Source: an uncultured Oscillospiraceae bacterium
GTDB lineage: Bacteria; Bacillota; Clostridia; Oscillospirales; Acutalibacteraceae
DNA: 6,076 nucleotides
Direction of reading: 5' to 3'
Assembly (NCBI GenBank): GCA_958451705.1
Contig: CAUDRD010000109.1
Location: forward strand, 1-6,076
The notes beneath the pieces were generated by a model. The model was not told the origin of the DNA, ran no database searches, and saw only the letters and a list, made by a program, of their open reading frames with translations. Within the stretch, counting starts at the first letter, position 1, and each line of letters begins with the position of its first letter. Below are positions 5,314 to 6,076 of the stretch, one piece after another. The position numbers were made by a program, and so were the translations under genes.

Positions 5314-6076
5314 TCAGCTTAAAGCTTCTTTAATCTCCGCAGCGGCAACATTTACGATTTCAGTAATTTCGTCTGTGTTTTCACCCTCATCCATAACCCT
5401 GATTAAAGGCTCTGTGCCGGATACACGCACGACTACTCTGCCGGCATCGCCAAGGCTTGCCTTAGCCTTTTCAATTGCGCTTTTAACCTTTGAATCTGTA
5501 TAGAAATTGATTTTTCCTTCAGGACTTACCTTTACGTTAACCATTACCTGAGGATACTTTTTCATTACGGAAGCGAGAACAGAAAGCTTTTCTGATTCTC
5601 TGTACATAACCGAAAGCACCTTCAGTGCAGTAAGTTCTCCGTCGCCAGTTGTAGCACAGTCGCTGAAAATAACGTGACCTGACTGCTCTCCGCCAAGCTT
5701 ATAGTCCTCAAGAAGCATTTCCTCGAGCACATAGCGGTCGCCTACTTTTGTGGGAATAAAGTTAATACCGTTTGCCTGACAGAACTTGATAAAGCCAAGG
5801 TTTGTCATAACTGTTCCGATAACGGTATCTTTCTTAAGCTTTCCGTGTTTCTTCATGTCGGAAGCACAAATTGCCATTATAAAGTCGCCGTCAATCTCGT
5901 TGCCTTTTTCATCAATGCAAAGGCAGCGGTCTGCGTCGCCGTCAAAAGCGATTCCTGCATCCATGGAATTGTTGAGCACATATTTTCTAAGGCTCTCCAT
6001 ATGAGTTGAACCACAGTTGTCGTTGATGTTGACTCCGTTGGGGTCAGCGTTAAGTATATGACACTCTGCACCGAGC
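5314..6076 (-). CDS. glmM: Phosphoglucosamine mutase GlmM, N-terminus cut by window edge
   Basis: 253 C-terminal residues plus a TGA stop are visible; the frame continues off the right edge, so roughly 200 N-terminal residues, including the catalytic phosphoserine, are outside. The visible part opens with LGAECHILNADPNGVNINDN, then CGSTH. It includes the metal-binding loop AFDGDADRC, the sugar-binding GGEQSGH loop and, near the end, the phosphate-binding RVSGTEPLIRVM of domain 4. These are diagnostic of GlmM within the alpha-D-phosphohexomutases. GlmM converts glucosamine-6-phosphate to glucosamine-1-phosphate in the cytoplasm, on the way to UDP-GlcNAc for peptidoglycan. An ATG at 5998-6000 is internal, not the start. 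In many Firmicutes glmS directly follows glmM; here it does not. The mRNA instead carries a glmS ribozyme in its 3' trailer. Confidence 0.97.
   Translation of the reverse strand, partial: LGAECHILNADPNGVNINDNCGSTHMESLRKYVLNNSMDAGIAFDGDADRCLCIDEKGNEIDGDFIMAICASDMKKHGKLKKDTVIGTVMTNLGFIKFCQANGINFIPTKVGDRYVLEEMLLEDYKLGGEQSGHVIFSDCATTGDGELTALKVLSVMYRESEKLSVLASVMKKYPQVMVNVKVSPEGKINFYTDSKVKSAIEKAKASLGDAGRVVVRVSGTEPLIRVMDEGENTDEITEIVNVAAAEIKEALS

Overview
The window looks like a chromosomal segment of a low-to-medium GC Gram-positive anaerobe of the class Clostridia, most likely the Oscillospiraceae/Ruminococcus side. This rests on the clostridial type of GAPDH, the paired DUF4830 and DUF1540 proteins, a CdaR/PucR-type regulator, strong AGGAG-type ribosome binding sites, short intergenic gaps and efficient hairpin/T-run terminators. 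The species call is inference. No insertion sequence, phage gene, tRNA, rRNA or CRISPR array is visible.

Layout from left to right. 1-968 (minus): a PucR/CdaR-type regulator cut by the left edge, with its own sigma-A-like promoter. 969-1298: a 330-base gap holding that promoter, the terminator of the next transcript, and a possible short RNA unit. 1299-2577 (minus): a two-gene transcript encoding a DUF4830 membrane-anchored protein and then an RsuA-type rRNA pseudouridine synthase, which starts at GTG and is probably translationally coupled. 2848-3030 (plus): a 60-residue cysteine-rich DUF1540 protein with its own terminator. 3131-4141 (minus): a complete glycolytic GAPDH with its own terminator. 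4142-4329: a divergent control region with promoter elements and Rex-like inverted repeats. 4330-5085 (plus): a solitary, degenerate histidine-kinase-like protein. 5314-6076 (minus): the C-terminal two thirds of phosphoglucosamine mutase GlmM.

The most striking element lies between the last two genes. On the minus strand, 18 bases after the glmM stop codon, is a complete-looking glmS self-cleaving ribozyme (5160-5296). It is not followed by glmS. About 35 bases later comes a hairpin that can terminate transcription in both directions, and beyond that only the opposite-strand gene and gapA. The ribozyme therefore appears to sit in the 3' untranslated region of glmM. The ribozyme class is activated by glucosamine-6-phosphate, which is GlmM's own substrate.

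The genes form several independent short transcripts, most closed by their own hairpin. Central carbon flow (gapA) and cell-wall amino-sugar synthesis (glmM) are the two recognisable metabolic themes. The regulator, rRNA modification enzyme and two DUF proteins have no evident functional link to them.
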